NCBI GenBank assembly: GCA_029783825.1
Contig: JAREIK010002035.1
Coordinates: 1-64,000 of the forward strand
Length of the DNA: 64,000 nucleotides
Reading direction: 5' to 3'
DNA from: Sapria himalayana
Lineage: Eukaryota > Streptophyta > Magnoliopsida > Malpighiales > Rafflesiaceae
Made by a program: the position numbers and the translations under genes. The notes beneath the pieces are model-generated. The model was not told the DNA's origin. It searched no databases and worked only from the letters and a program-made list of their open reading frames with translations. Numbering within the stretch: position 1 is the stretch's first letter; every line of letters starts with the position of its first letter. Positions 1-14,289 of the stretch are shown here, piece by piece.

Positions 1-444
1 CTCTATCTATTATCTTTATATATATATGTTATCTATCTATATGTCTATCTGTATATCAAAGATAGATAGATATATTTAATATTAAACTGTGAATAGATAG
101 ATAGATAGAGAGTTAGATAGATAGATAAATAAATAGATTGATAGACTAATTATATGCAGATAAATAGATATATAGAAAGAAAGATAGACATATATATCTA
201 AAGATAACTTGTCAGAAAGATAGAAAAAATGATAGACATATATATATACATAGACTAATTGATAGACAAATAGATATAACAATTTATACTGATAACTAAC
301 AAAAGATAGATAAATATATAGTCAGATATAGAAAAATAGATTAGACAGATAGATAGAGAGTAGATAATTAGAAAAATTGATAGATATATAGATAAAGAGA
401 CAATAAATTGATATTTAGATTTATACATAAATTGATATTTAGAT
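1..444. repeat. CTAT/GATA tetranucleotide array (edge)
   Basis: Imperfect tetranucleotide repeats with occasional GACA and AT steps. The + strand reads CTAT up to about position 55 and GATA from about 62, so the repeat changes orientation inside the first hundred bases. The right edge fades into an RNase H coding relic through two copies of a short phrase (ATTGATATTTAGATTTA) at about 410-447. The left edge lies outside the window. Any reading frame here only spells Tyr-Leu-Ser-Ile repeats and is not coding. Confidence 0.93.
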
Positions 445-815
445 TTAAATACAGATGGTAGTTTCGATAGAGATATGGGGAAGCTGGAGGAGGGGGAGCA
501 ATTAGAAACTCGGAGGGGAAGTTAATTTTAGCTTTCACTAGAAGATTGCAAGCATCGTCGGCTTTACATGCCGAGATATTAGCACTAAAAGAAGGAATAA
601 GAATATGTAAAAACTTAGATATCAAGAATGTAGATATTCAAATTGATTCAAAAATAGTTGTAAACCTAATTAAAATACAGTCAATTATGTGGAAATATGA
701 AATGAGATAGAAGAAATTCTGCATGATATAAATTCATTAGATTTCACTATAAAACACATCTTCAGAGAAGCTAACGCGTTGGCTGGCATTATCTAAAGAT
801 GGTAGGAAGAGAGGA
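445..815 (+). pseudogene. LINE RNase H (RVT_3-type) domain fragment
   Basis: This is a decayed RNase H-like domain of the kind found at the C terminus of plant non-LTR retrotransposons and in stand-alone plant RVT_3 proteins. It begins with the first catalytic motif LNTDGS (445-462). After a frameshift near 470-478 it continues GEAGGGGAIRNSEGKL, then has the second acidic residue in HAEILALKEG and the third in DIQIDSK. A further frameshift after about 690 leads to an IKHIFREANALA-like ending around 750-785. No reverse transcriptase domain is visible upstream, because the GATA array starts immediately before the first motif. It is therefore 5'-truncated and has at least two frameshifts. A host RVT_3 gene fragment is an alternative, but a LINE relic is more likely in this context. 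Confidence 0.8.
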
Positions 816-2440
816 GATCACGAGTATAAAGAAGATAATTTACCAAAAAAGTATATTGGTATTAAATTAGATAGCAAGGATTTCCCTTATATTAAAATAA
901 TTAAAAATAATAATTTTTAGTTACAAGGATTTTCTTGTGTTTATTTTGGTATTCTCTGTATGATGAATAAACAGAATAAAGTTCATATTTTCATAGTCTC
1001 ATCCTGGTCCTGAGGGATGTTACTATGATGGTTGGGATACATTATAGTACAGCTTGGTAAGACTGCAGGTTCAGGGGGCTCAAAAATACAGTAACACTGC
1101 AGGTTTTATAGTATGCACTGTTTCTGTTTTAAAAATAGATATGAACTTTCTTGCAGGTTTAGGGGTATTTTTTGCTTATTAAAACAGAAATGAACTTTCA
1201 TGCACTGCAGGTTTTTTTGCTTATTAAAAAACAGTAACACTGCAGGTTTAGGGGGCTCAAAATTATAGTACAGCTTCTGTTTTACAGGCTTATAAAAAAA
1301 TGAACAGTAACATTGCAGGGCTAATTTGAAGGATCAAGACGGGGTATTTAATAATAGAGTAGATTATATATATGCATGTAGATCTTTCTTGCAGGTAACT
1401 AAGTAGATGAAAATGATATAAAGGTGGACATAGTGCCTGCTGTCTTTTAGTTTTCTTTTCTTATTATAGGTGTATGGAGTCTATTTATTTTAGAATGTTG
1501 TATTTTTTTAGCTACTGGAAGTCTGTGTTATTTGATATAAGTAGAAGCTGTCTTTTATGAAGTCTGTGTTATTTTAGAAAAGCTGGAAGTCTGTAAATTT
1601 TTAGTTGAGATGTGTTAAGTATGGAGTTCATGTAAAGAAGCAATAGTAGAGTAAACGAAGATCAAAGTTTAAAAAGCATGGAGGGAGGCAGCCAAGCAAG
1701 GAACTCTTACAGCTTAAGACACGAAGGGTTCAGAAATTGCTAGAAATATTCTGAAGATCAAAAAAGGATACATTAATGATACAACCAAGAAGTCTGCTAC
1801 TGAATTTTCTAGTTTTTCTGGTTGAAATATCCAGAAATTGATGGTAAATGGGTTTTCATCTTATATGGATATGATGCCCTTGATTTTATGCAGGCTGGAA
1901 TGTTTGTAGGTTAAGCAGTAAAGTTAAGAGCTGCTGATTAGCAAGCACTTCTGGCAGAATATTTATAGATGCAAAGCAGAATTTAAAAGATGCAATGCTG
2001 ATATTCAAGGCAGGATACTCTAAAAAAGCAATAGTATTCTAGCATCTCTCAAAGAGCAACATTACAAGAAGAATTCCAGCATATAGTAGATTTCCAACTG
2101 AATTTAATAGAAGCAAAGTAGAATTTCAACATGAAGAATCAAAGGTCTTACTTTACAAGACATGGAAGAGACATGGACTCTTGAAAAAGACTGCATTAAT
2201 CATTACTATACGAATAAAGATTCAGCCATGGTATCATTAGAAAGAATTAACTTCTCAAAGATTAAAGGAAGAACTCAAGAACCTCAAAAGCATTTCTCTA
2301 TAAATTTATACACTTAGTTTGATGTAAATGTTAAAGATTTTCTTAAATATTGGATGTAATAGGGATAAGGGTAGATGTTAGTTTGTAAAAATGGTATTCC
2401 TCCGCCAAAAGAGAGGGTTATAACTAATAAATAACACTTA
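816..2440. other. Non-coding trailer, probably LINE 3' region plus unassigned DNA
   Basis: About 1.6 kb with no convincing reading frame. The part next to the RNase H relic (about 890-1030) resembles a retroelement 3' region by position only. From about 1640 to 2310 the sequence is A-rich with no recognised similarity. An A-rich stretch at about 2438-2450 is followed directly by GATA repeats, so the array could have begun at an A-rich tail; this is inference. Confidence 0.4.
1060..1330. repeat. Dispersed short repeats built on CTGCAGGTTTAGGGG
   Basis: A 10-25 base phrase containing TGCAGG recurs near 1064, 1099, 1154, 1207, 1236 and 1314. It is often followed by GGGGGCTCAAAA or preceded by CAGTAACA. 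The spacing is irregular, so this looks like scrambled local duplication rather than a clean tandem array. No function is evident. Confidence 0.55.
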
Positions 2441-4580
2441 AAAAAAGATTTATACCTAGACATACAAATAGAAAAACTGACAGATAGACAAATTACATAT
2501 AGATAGATAGAAAGATAAAAGAAAGATAAATAGATAGATATATAAATTGAAAGATAGATTGATAGATAAAAAGACAAATAGATAAATAGAGTGAATAGAA
2601 AAAATTTATATACCAATTGATAAATAAATATATAGACAAAATTTTAGTCAAATTGATAGATAGATTGATTGATTGATAAATAGACAGATAGATAAATAGA
2701 CATATAAATCGATAGATCAATAGATTAATAGATAGATTGATAGACAAACAGATAGATTAATACATAGACAAGCAAATAAATAGATAGATAGATAAATAGA
2801 TAGACCAATTGATAGACAAATAGAAAGAAGATTGATATATATATATATATATATATAGAAAACAAGATTACATATAAATAGATCATAGTTTAGACAGAAA
2901 GATATACAGATAGATAACATATAGATATATAGATAGATAGAATAGATAATTAGATAGATAGACAGATAGATAGATAGATAGTAGATAATAGACAGATAAT
3001 ATACGAAATATATAATAAGATATATATTATAGATAGATAAACAAATAGATGGATAGAAAAAAAGACTCATAGAATGATAGACAGACAGATAGACATATAA
3101 ATAGATAGACAAATAGATAAATAGATAGATAGAAAGAAAAATATATAGACAGATTGATGGATTGATTCATAGATAGACAAATTGAGAGATGGATATATAG
3201 ACAGATAGATAAATAGATGGATAGATAGATTAATAGATAAATTGATTGATATAGTGATAGATAGTTTGATAGATAGATTGATATTTAGATTGATATACAG
3301 ATAGATAGATAGATAAAGAGATAGATTAATAAAAAGATATATTGATAGATTGATTGAAAGATAGATAGACATCTAGAAATACATATTGATAGACAGGTAG
3401 ATAGGACACATAGAAAGACATATTGGTAGACAGATATATAATAAAATAGATAAATAAAAATAATAAAAAATATAAAGATAGAAAAGATTGACAAATAGAT
3501 AAATAGTTAGATTGACATAAAGAAAAACATATAGAGAGACAGATAGATACATAGATAGATAGACAAATTGAATGATAGATAGATATATTGACAAGTAGAT
3601 AGATAGATAGATATATAGATAAAAAGTTAGAAAGATTAAGAGATTAATAGATAGATAGATAGATTGATTGATTGATATATAGATAGCAAGATAAATAGAT
3701 AGATAAATAATATAATGCCACATAGATACACAAAAAGATAGAAAAATTGAAAAATAGATAAAAAGATAGATAGACATATAGACAAAACATATAGGGTAAG
3801 AAAGTTAGGAAATTATCAAGATAGATTGATTAAAGAAATATAGACAAATAGATAGACAAAAAGAAATATAGATAGATAGATTGATAGATAGATAGGTAGA
3901 TAGATAAATTGATAGATTGTTAGAAAGATAGTTATACAATTTGATAGATAGATTGATAAACAAATTAAAAAATAAATTGATAAGTAGATTGATAAATAGA
4001 TTGATAGACACATTGATAGACAGATTTATAGACAAATAGATAGACAATTAGATTTATAGATAGATAGATAGATAGATATATACATAGATAGATAGATATA
4101 TAGATATAAAGATAGATAGAAAGATAGACAGATATATGAAAATATAGATAGACAAATGGAAATACAAATAGTGTGATAGATAGATTAAAAGATACACTTA
4201 TAGATATTTAGATTTATAAATAGATTGATAAATAGATAGATAGTTAGTTAGATAAATAGATAGTCAGATAGAGAGATAGATACATAGATATACTGAAAGA
4301 AAGACAAATAGATTGATAGAAATATAGACAGATAGATATGAAAAATAAATGACAGATAAAAATAAAGAAAGATACACAGATAAATAGATAGATAGATAGA
4401 CCAAAAGAAAAAGGAAGAGATAGATAGACAAATAGCTAGATAGATAGATTAAAAGAAAGATAGACAGACATGTAGTCCGAAAGATATGTAAATAGAAAGA
4501 TAGATTGATAGATAGATAGGCTAGATAGATAGACAGATTGATAGATTGTTAGATAGACATTTAGATATATAGATAGATCG

Positions 4581-5002
4581 ATATATACACATATATATAG
4601 AAAGATAGATAGATAGATTTTTAGATAGATGCATAGATAGATAGATAGATAAAAAATTAGATAGATAGATAGTTAGCTAGGAAGATAGATAGACAGATAA
4701 ATAGATTGTTAGATAAATAAATAGATTGATTGATAGAATGATAGATATAAGATAGAAGACACTAGATAGATAGAAAGTTAGATAGATAGTTATGACAGAT
4801 AGATAGATAGACAAATAAATAGACAAAATTATAGATAGATAGATATATAAGTAGATAGACAGATATATAGACATATATATAGATACATAGAATTATAATT
4901 ACATAGATAGAGAAATAGATAAATAGATAGATTTTTAGATAGATGCATAGATAGTTAGATAGATAGATAGACTGAAAGAGAGTCAGAATGATTGACAAAT
5001 AG

Positions 5003-5033
<31 letters not shown>

Positions 5034-5610
5034 TAGATAGACAGATAGACATATAGATAAATAGATAGATATATAGTTATAAAGATAGATAGACAAATAC
5101 ATAGACAAATAGATCGATAGACAGATAAATAGATAGATAGATAGACATATTTATAGATTGTTAGATAGACAATTAGATATACAGATAGATAGATATATAC
5201 ACATAGATAGAAAGATAGATAGATAAATTTTTAGATAGATGCATAGATAGATAATTAGATAGATAGATAGTTCGCTAGCAATATAGATAGATAGATAGTT
5301 AGTTAGATAGATAGAATTGATTGATAGAAAAATAGATATAAAGATAGATAGTCACATATGTAGATAGAAAGTTAGATAGATAGATAGCAAGACAAATATA
5401 TAGATAGAAAAATAGATAGATAGATATATAATTAGATAGACAGATATATAGACATATATATAGACAGATAGAATTATAATTAAGATAGATAGAGAAATAG
5501 GTAGATAGATAGATTATCAGATAGATGCATAGACAGTAAGATAGATAGATAGACAGAGCTGATATAGAGTTAGATAGATTGACTGACACACACACACACA
5601 CACTATATAT
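4581..5610 (+). repeat. Higher-order duplication (~0.59 kb) inside the GATA array
   Basis: Three rare landmarks recur in the same order with near-constant offset. ATATATACAC is at 4581 and 5193. ACATATATATAGA followed by AGAATTATAATTA is at 4871 and 5452. A (CA)n tract is at 5002 and 5585. The offsets are 612, 581 and 583 bases. Two consecutive copies of a roughly 590-base block are therefore present, meaning whole blocks were duplicated as well as single tetramers slipped. Confidence 0.75.
5002..5025 (+). repeat. (CA)n microsatellite in the GATA array
   Basis: An uninterrupted CA run of about 11 units lies in the first of the two duplicated blocks. A shorter CA run at about 5585-5603 is its counterpart in the second block. 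Confidence 0.9.
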
Positions 5611-5905
5611 ATATAGACATATAGATAGATATATTAATAGACAGACAAATAAATAGATAAATAGATAGATATATAGATAGACAATAGATAGATTGAAAGA
5701 TAAAAATATAGATAGATAGATAGATATATAGATAGCTACACATATAAATAGATTGATAAATAGACAGAATGATGGACATAAAGTTAGATAGAGATAATTA
5801 AAGATAAATATAAAAGAATATAGAAGATTGATAGATAGTTAGATATAGAGATAGATAGTCAGAAAGATATAAAGATAGATAAAAAGTTAAATAGATAATA
5901 GACGA

Positions 5906-5945
<40 letters not shown>

Positions 5946-8440
5946 ATAGACAAATAGTTAGAGAGATAGATAGAAAGACAGATTAATAGAAAATGAGATA
6001 GAAAGTTAGACAGCCAGACAAACAAACAAATTAAAAAACTAATAGACAAACATACAGATTGATAGACAAACTAGAAAGAAAGATAAATAGTCAGATAGAA
6101 AAATAGAAAGAAAGAAAGATAAATAGATAGGTATATAAACAGATAGATAGACATATAGATAAAAAGATAGATAGATATATAGACAAATAGATTGATAGAT
6201 TGATAGAAAGATTTATAAACATATTGAATTATAGATTGATAAAAAAATTGAAAGACAAATCGATAAATAGATTAATATATAGATACATAAAAAAGATAGA
6301 TATATTGACAGATAAATAAAATGTTAAATTGATAGATTATTAGATAGATAGATTGACAGAAAGATAGATATATAGATAGAAAGATACATACATACATACA
6401 TACACAGATAGAGAGATAGATAGATAGAAAATTAGATATAATATAGATATATAGATTTATAAAAAATAGATAGATCAATAAAAAGATAGATAGATAGATA
6501 AAATTATAGACACATAGATAGACAAAAAGAAAGACATATAGATTGATAGATAATTAGATAGGTAGACACAGCGATATATGATAGATAGACATATAGAGAT
6601 ATAGATAAATAGACAAACAGATAGATAGAGAGATAGATAGATAGATAGAGAGGTAGATAGATAGACATCTATTTGTCTACATTGCCTATCTATTTATCCC
6701 TATATCTATTTGTATATCTATCTATCTGTCTATTTATCTGTCTAGCTATCTATCGCTCTATATTTCAATCTATCACACTATATTTCAATATATCTATGTA
6801 TCTATCTAGCTATCTTTCTCTCTATTTATCTATCTATCTATCTATCTATCTATTTGTCTATCTGTCTATCTTTCAATCTATCTGTCTATCAATCTATCTG
6901 TCTATCTAACTTTCTATCTTTCTATCTTTCTATCTTTCTATCTGACTACCTATCAATCTATATGTCTGTCAATCTATTTGTCTATCTATCTATCGATCCA
7001 TCCATCCATCCATCTATCTATTTGTATATCTATCTATCTAACTATATGTCTATCTTTCTATCTATATATGTGTCTATTTTTCTATTTATATATTAGTCTA
7101 TGTATTTGTCTATCTATCTTCGATCAATAATCAATCTAAATGTCTAATGTATTTGTCTATCTACATGTTTATCTATCTATTTATCTATCTATCTGCCTGT
7201 CTATAAATCTATATATGTATTTATCTATCTATCATTTTATCTATATGTCTATCTATCTATCTATCTATCTTGTCTATCTATTTCTCTATCAATCAATCTA
7301 TATGTTTATTATTTATCTATCTATATGTCCATTTATATGTCTATTTATCTAAATATCTATCTATTTATATCTATTTGTCTGTCTATTTATCTATCTATTT
7401 ATTTATCTATCTTTCTATATGTCTATCTATCTATCTATCTATGGATCTATGTGTCGATCTAATTGTCTATATATATGTCTATCTATCTGCCTATCTATTT
7501 GTCTTTCTATTTGTCTATATATCAATCTATTAATCTATCTATATGTTATTTATCTAATTATATGTCTATCTATATGGCTATAAATATTTAAATCTATATG
7601 ATTATCTATATATCTATTAATCATCTATCTTCTATCTATCTATCTATCTACATTGACTATCAATATGTCTATCAATCTATTTATATATCTTTATGTCTAT
7701 ATACCTATTTATTTATCTTTCTATCTATCTCTATGTGTATCTATATGTCTATATATCTATCTATCTATTTGTCTTTCTATTTATCTATCTATCTAATAAT
7801 TTGTTTATCTATATGACATTCTACTGGTCTATCTTTCTCTCTATCTATCTGTGTATCTATTTGTATATATATCTTTCTATCTACTTGCATATAATTATAT
7901 CTATCTATCTAGCTATATATATAATCATCTATATATCTATTTATTTATCTATCTATCTATCTATCTGTATATCTATTTGTGTATCTATCTATCTATCTAT
8001 ATGTCTATATATCTGCCTATCCATCTATCATTTTACATGTCTATCTATTTGTCTATTTATCTATCTATTTAACTAACCAACTATCTATCTATTGATATGC
8101 CTATTTATCTTTTATCTATCTATTTGTCTATCTATATATCTATCTTTCTATCTATTTGTCTAATATTCTATATCTCTATCAATGTATCTATTTTTCTATC
8201 TATCTATATATATGTTTATCAATCTATCAATCAATCAGTCTATCAATCAATCTATCTAAATTTTATCTATCTTTCTATCATTCTATTTATATATCAATCT
8301 ATCTATCTATCTATCAATCTATCAATCTATCTATTTATTTATATTTTGTCTATATATCTATTTGTATATATATCTTTTTGTCTATCTATCTTCCTATCGG
8401 CCTGGCTACCTATCTATTTGTCTGTATTTCTATCTATCTA

Positions 8441-8472
<32 letters not shown>

Positions 8473-8566
8473 TCTATATGTCGATCTATCTCTCTTTATA
8501 TATCTCTATCTATCTGGTATCTATCTTCTATTTATCTTTCTAATTATCTATCCTACTATATATCAT

Positions 8567-8567
8567 A

Positions 8568-8600
<33 letters not shown>
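8567..8600 (+). repeat. (GT)n-(AT)n compound microsatellite
   Basis: A GT run of about 11 units is followed by an AT run, embedded in the TATC array. It is the reverse-complement equivalent of the CA runs found in the GATA-orientation arm. Confidence 0.9.
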
Positions 8601-9230
8601 GTATTTATCTTTCTATCAATTCTATATATCATCAATCTATTTATCTATTGATCCATCTATTATATTTCTATCTTCTATATATGCTAACTATCTATCTATA
8701 TATCTATCTATTTGTTTGGATATCTGGGTATTTGCCTATTTTTCTATCTATCTTTCTATTGTCTATCTATTTGTCAACTATCAATCATCAATCATAATTA
8801 ATCAATCAATCTGTCTATCTATATATTTATCTATCTATATAACTATCTATCTATCAATATGTATATCTATCTATCTATCTATTTGTCTATTTATCTATCT
8901 ATCTAGTCTATTATCGTAGTATTATATTCTTTCTATCTATCTATTAGTATATATCTTATCTATCTATTTAGACTGTCTATCTATCTATCTATCTGTCTAT
9001 CTGTCTCTCTATCTATATTTCTATTTTTTATCTATACATTTGTATGTCTATATATCTATCTAGATATCTATCTATCAACATATCTTTTTACCTATTTGTA
9101 TATCTGTCTATCAGTCTATCTATTTGTCTATCTCTTTATCTATGTAATAGTCTATTTCTCTATCTATCAAATATATGTTTATTAGTCTATTTTCCATTCT
9201 ATTTATCTATCTATCAATTTATCTACCTAT

Positions 9231-9232
<2 letters not shown>

Positions 9233-9274
<42 letters not shown>
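9233..9274. repeat. (TA)n microsatellite
   Basis: About 20 uninterrupted TA units inside the TATC array. Shorter TA runs occur near 9657, 12257, 12766 and 20580-20655. Confidence 0.9.
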
Positions 9275-9276
<2 letters not shown>

Positions 9277-11699
9277 ATCTATCTATCAGTCTATTTTTTT
9301 ATTTATCTAGATGTATATCTATCTATCATCTTATCTACTTATCTATATATCTTTCTATCTATATATTTTTTTATTTGTGTATCTATATATTCGTCTATCT
9401 GTCTATCTATTTCTCGATATGTCTATCTATCTATCTGTCAATCAATGAATCTACCTATCTTTGTATCTGTCTATCAATCTATTTATATATATATCTATCT
9501 TTCTATATGTCTATCTTGCTAACTATCTATTTGTCTTTATGTCTATCTATCTATTTATTTATCTAACTATTTGTTTATCTATCTATCTATCTGTATATCT
9601 ATCTATTGATACATATATCTATCTATCTATTTTCTATCTGTCTATATATCTATCTATATATATATATATATATCTGTCTGTCTATCTATATATCTATCTA
9701 TGTGTTTATTTGTCTATCTTTCTCTCTGCTATCTTTCTATCTGTCTATCTATCTATATTTCTATCTATCTATCTGTATATCTAAATATTTATATGTCTAA
9801 ATTATTATATGTCGATCTATCTATATTTGTAACTTTCTAACTATCTATCTTTCTATCTATCTAATAATCATTCTTTCAATCTATCTATATATTTAATTAT
9901 CTAACTATCTTTCTATATATTAGTCTATTAGTAAATCTATTTATCTATTTGTATATCTATCTATATATCTATGTAGCTCTCTATGTATCTATCTGTCTCT
10001 TTGTATATTAACTAACTATCTATCTATTTATCAGTCTATCTATCTATCCATCTATCTTTCGATCTTTCTATCTATTTGTCAATATATCTATTTGTCTATG
10101 TAACTATTTATCTTTTTGTCTAACTATGTATATGTCTATCTATTAATCTTTCTAGGTATCTGATTATTTTTCTATCTATCTGACTGGCTAACTATCTATA
10201 TGCTTATATATCTCCCTATCTATTTGTGGAACTGTCTAATGTCTATCTATCTCACTAATTATCAAATTATATTTCTTTCAATCAATCAATCAATCTATCT
10301 ATCTATCTAATTTTTAATCTATCTATCTATCAATTTTTAATCTATCTATCTATCTTTTAGTTTATCTGTCTATTTATATATATATATCTTTCAATCTATT
10401 TGTCTATCAAGATTTTTGTCTATATTTCTATCTATCTATCCATCTATCTAAGATTCTAATATATTGTCTATATATCTCTCTATCTATTTTCATTACTACT
10501 TTTCTATCTATTTATCTCTCTATCTTACTATTTGTCTATCTATTTATATGTCTGCATCTCAATCAATCAATCTATCTATCTTCCTAACTATCTATCTAAC
10601 TAACTATCTATCTGTCTATCTATCTTCCTATCTTTTTATCTAATTATCTATTTGTCTATCTATATATGGGTGTATCTATCTATTTGTATATCTGCCTATA
10701 TCCCTATCTGCTTATTTGTATATTTGTACATCATTCTATCTGACTATTTGTCTATGTGCCTATCTATCAATCTGACAATTTGTCTATCTATCTATATATC
10801 TATTTCTCTATATGTATTTTTATCTATCTATCTAACTATATATTTGTCTATCTGGATATTTGTATATAATTATCTATCTATCTTTTTATTTATATATATA
10901 TTTTTAAATTTGTTTATCGGTATATGTTCCAAATTATCTTTCTATCTATTTGTTTATCTATCTATCTATTTAATTGTCTATCTATCTATCTTTCTATTAT
11001 TCTATTTGTTAATTTGTCTAAATATATATACACATATATATACATATATCTATATGTCTATCTTTCTATCTTTTTGTCTTATCTCTCTATTCATCTATTA
11101 AACTATTAGTCTATCTATATATGTGTTTATAAAGCTCTCTATCTATCTGTATATCTCTTCTCTATCTATCAATCTATTTATCTATATGCCTATCTTTCTA
11201 TTTGTCTTTCATTCTCTCTATCTATCTTTTAATATATAAGTGTATTATTCTATATGTTTATTTATCTATCTATCTTTCAATCGATCATTCTATCTACCTG
11301 TCTAATTGTCTACTCTATCTATCTATCTATCTGCCAATTTTCTTATCTGTCTATCTATATATTTGTCTATCTATCAGTATATTTAACTATCTATCGATCT
11401 ATTTGTCTATATGTTTATTTTTTTATATGTCTAAATGCATATTTATCAATCTATATATCTATCTTTCTATTAAAATATATGCATATCTATATATCTATTT
11501 ATCTATGTAACTATTTTTCCAATAGTCTATCTCACTATTTGTTTATCATTTTATACGTCTATATATCTTTCTTTCTATATGTCTATTGGACTATTGATAT
11601 ATATATTTATCTGTCTATGTATCTAATTGTGTATATATATATTTATGTCTGTCTATTTATTTATCTGTCTAACTATATAACTATTTATTTTTTTATCAA

Positions 11700-14251
11700 T
11701 CTATTAGTTTATATATCTATTTGACTATATATATAATTGTGTTTATGTGCCTATCTATCTATTTGTCTATCTTACTATCTTTATATCTATTTATCTATCT
11801 ATCTATTTTTCTATCTATCTATTTTTCTATCTATTTACATATCTTTTATATATCTTTTGTCTAATTGTCTATCTAACTTTTTTATTTAATTGTCTTAATG
11901 TCTATCTCTTAGTCTAGTTAATATGGGTTTAGTTATCATTCTATAAGGCCATGTGTTTATTATCTATCTATCTATCGGTCTTATAGTCTTTATGTCTATC
12001 TGTCTATCTACTTATATATTTATCATTTTATCTATAATCTTTCAAATTGTTTATCTTTATACTTGTCTATTTATCTATATGTCTATCTATATATCAATCT
12101 ATCAATCTATATGTCTATCTATCTAGATATTTTTCTATGTGTACATGTCTATCTATCAATCTATGTAACTCTCTAACTATCTATCTTTCTATTTGTCTAT
12201 CTGTCAAATTATCTAACTATCTTTCAGTCAATTAGTCTATCAGTAAATTTATCTAGATATATATATATATATATATATCAATCTATCTATATCCATCTTT
12301 CAATCTATATATCTATCAATTTATCTGTCTTTCTATCTAACTTTCTATCTATCTATGTTTCTATCAATCTATATGTCTATCTACTTATCTCTCTATATAT
12401 CTATCTGTCTGTCTATCTATAGATCTATCTATCTATCTGTCTATCTATCTATCTATTTAGCTCTCTATCTATCTATATATCTATGTATGCATCTTTCTAT
12501 TTGTCTAACTATCTATTTATTTGTTTATCTATATATCTCTCTATTTATCTATCTAATAGTCTATTTGTATAAAAGTCTATGTGTCTATCCAATAATCTTT
12601 CTATATATCTATCTATTTGTCTATCTATCTATTTAGCTAACTATCTATAAGACAATCACATTAATTGTATATCTGTCATTATATAGATAGATAACTTTCT
12701 CTGTCTATCTAATAGCTTACTATCTATTTTTCTATCTATCTATCTGTCTATCTATCTATCATTATATATATATATATATTGGTCTATATGTCTAACTTTT
12801 TCTTTATCTATTTGTTTATCTATCTATGTATCTATTTGCCTATCTAACAATCTATCAATCTATCATTTATTATCTGTTTATCTTTCTATCTATCTAATTC
12901 ACTAACTAACTAAATATATATTCATCTATCTATTTGTATATCTATCAAACTATTTAACTATATTTCTTTCAATTAGTATATCAGTCTATTTATCAATAAG
13001 TCTATCTCGTTATTTGTGTATTTGTTTATTTATCTACCTGTTTATTTGACTATATCTCTATCTATCAATTTGTTTTTCAGTATATATATCTATCTTCTTT
13101 CTGTGTATCAATCTAACAATCATCTATCTATGTGTCTATCTATCTATCTATTTTTATATCAATCTATCAATTTATCAATTCATCTATATATCTATATGTA
13201 TATCCATATATCTATATAATTGTCTAAGTATTTAATTGTCTTTCTATCTATTTATCTATCTGTCCTATCTATAAACCATTTAACATTCTATTAGTCAATC
13301 AGTCTTATCATCTATCTGTCTATCTATTTATCTATTTATATGTGTCTAGATAAATATCGATCTATTTGTTTATCCATCTATCTTTCTATTATATGATTGT
13401 TTATCTATCTATCTATCTTTATATCTATTTGTGTTTCTATCTATTGTTTATCTTTATTTTTCTATCTGCCTATGTTTCTATGTGTCTATATATCTATCAT
13501 TCTATCTATCTATTAATCTATCTATCTAGCTATCTATTAATCAATCAATCTATGTATGTATGTATGTATGTATCTATCTATCTATTTATTTGTCTAGGCT
13601 ACCTGTCTTTAATCTTTTTGTCTATTCTGTCTATCTGTCTATCTATCTATCTGACTATTTGATTATCTATCTATTTGTCTATTTGTCTATATGTCTATTT
13701 ATCTATCTATTGTATATTTGTCTCTCAATATATTTGTATATATCTATCTATGTATTTACCTATATCTATATGTCTATCTGTATATCTATAAATGTTCCTA
13801 TTTATATTCCTATCTATTTGTTTATCTATTTATCTTTCTACATATTTGTCAATCTATATATATTCTATTTTTCTATTTGTCTATTTGTGTGTGTGTGTAT
13901 CTTTCTTTCTTTCTTTATTTCTTTTTGTCTATCTTTCTATTCATCTATTAGATTATCATTCTATCTATCTATGTGCCTATAGGGCAATCTATATCTATCT
14001 ATCTGTCTATATGTTTATTTTCTATATGTCTATATGCATATCTCTATTTCTGTTTATCTATCTATTTTTCTATCTGTCTATCTACCAATCTTTCTATATG
14101 TTTATCTATCTATTTAACTATTTTCAATTAGTCTATCTGACTATTTGAGTATCTTTCTATATGTCTTTCTTTCTTTCTATATGTCTATTTGTCTTTGATC
14201 TATTAATTTATCTGTCGATCTATCTAATTGTCGCCTAATTATCTATCTATA

Positions 14252-14289
<38 letters not shown>

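Larger units (their letters stand above)
2450..6664 (+). repeat. GATA-orientation array (4.2 kb)
   Basis: Near-continuous imperfect GATA repeats on the + strand. GACA, AATA, GATT and AAAGATA variants are mixed throughout, and there are embedded (AT)n and (CA)n runs. The GATA plus GACA mix is the composition of Bkm-type simple-sequence DNA. Long frames on the - strand translate only as Tyr/Leu/Ser/Ile repeats and are not genes. The array ends at an abrupt change to the opposite orientation around 6664. Confidence 0.97.
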
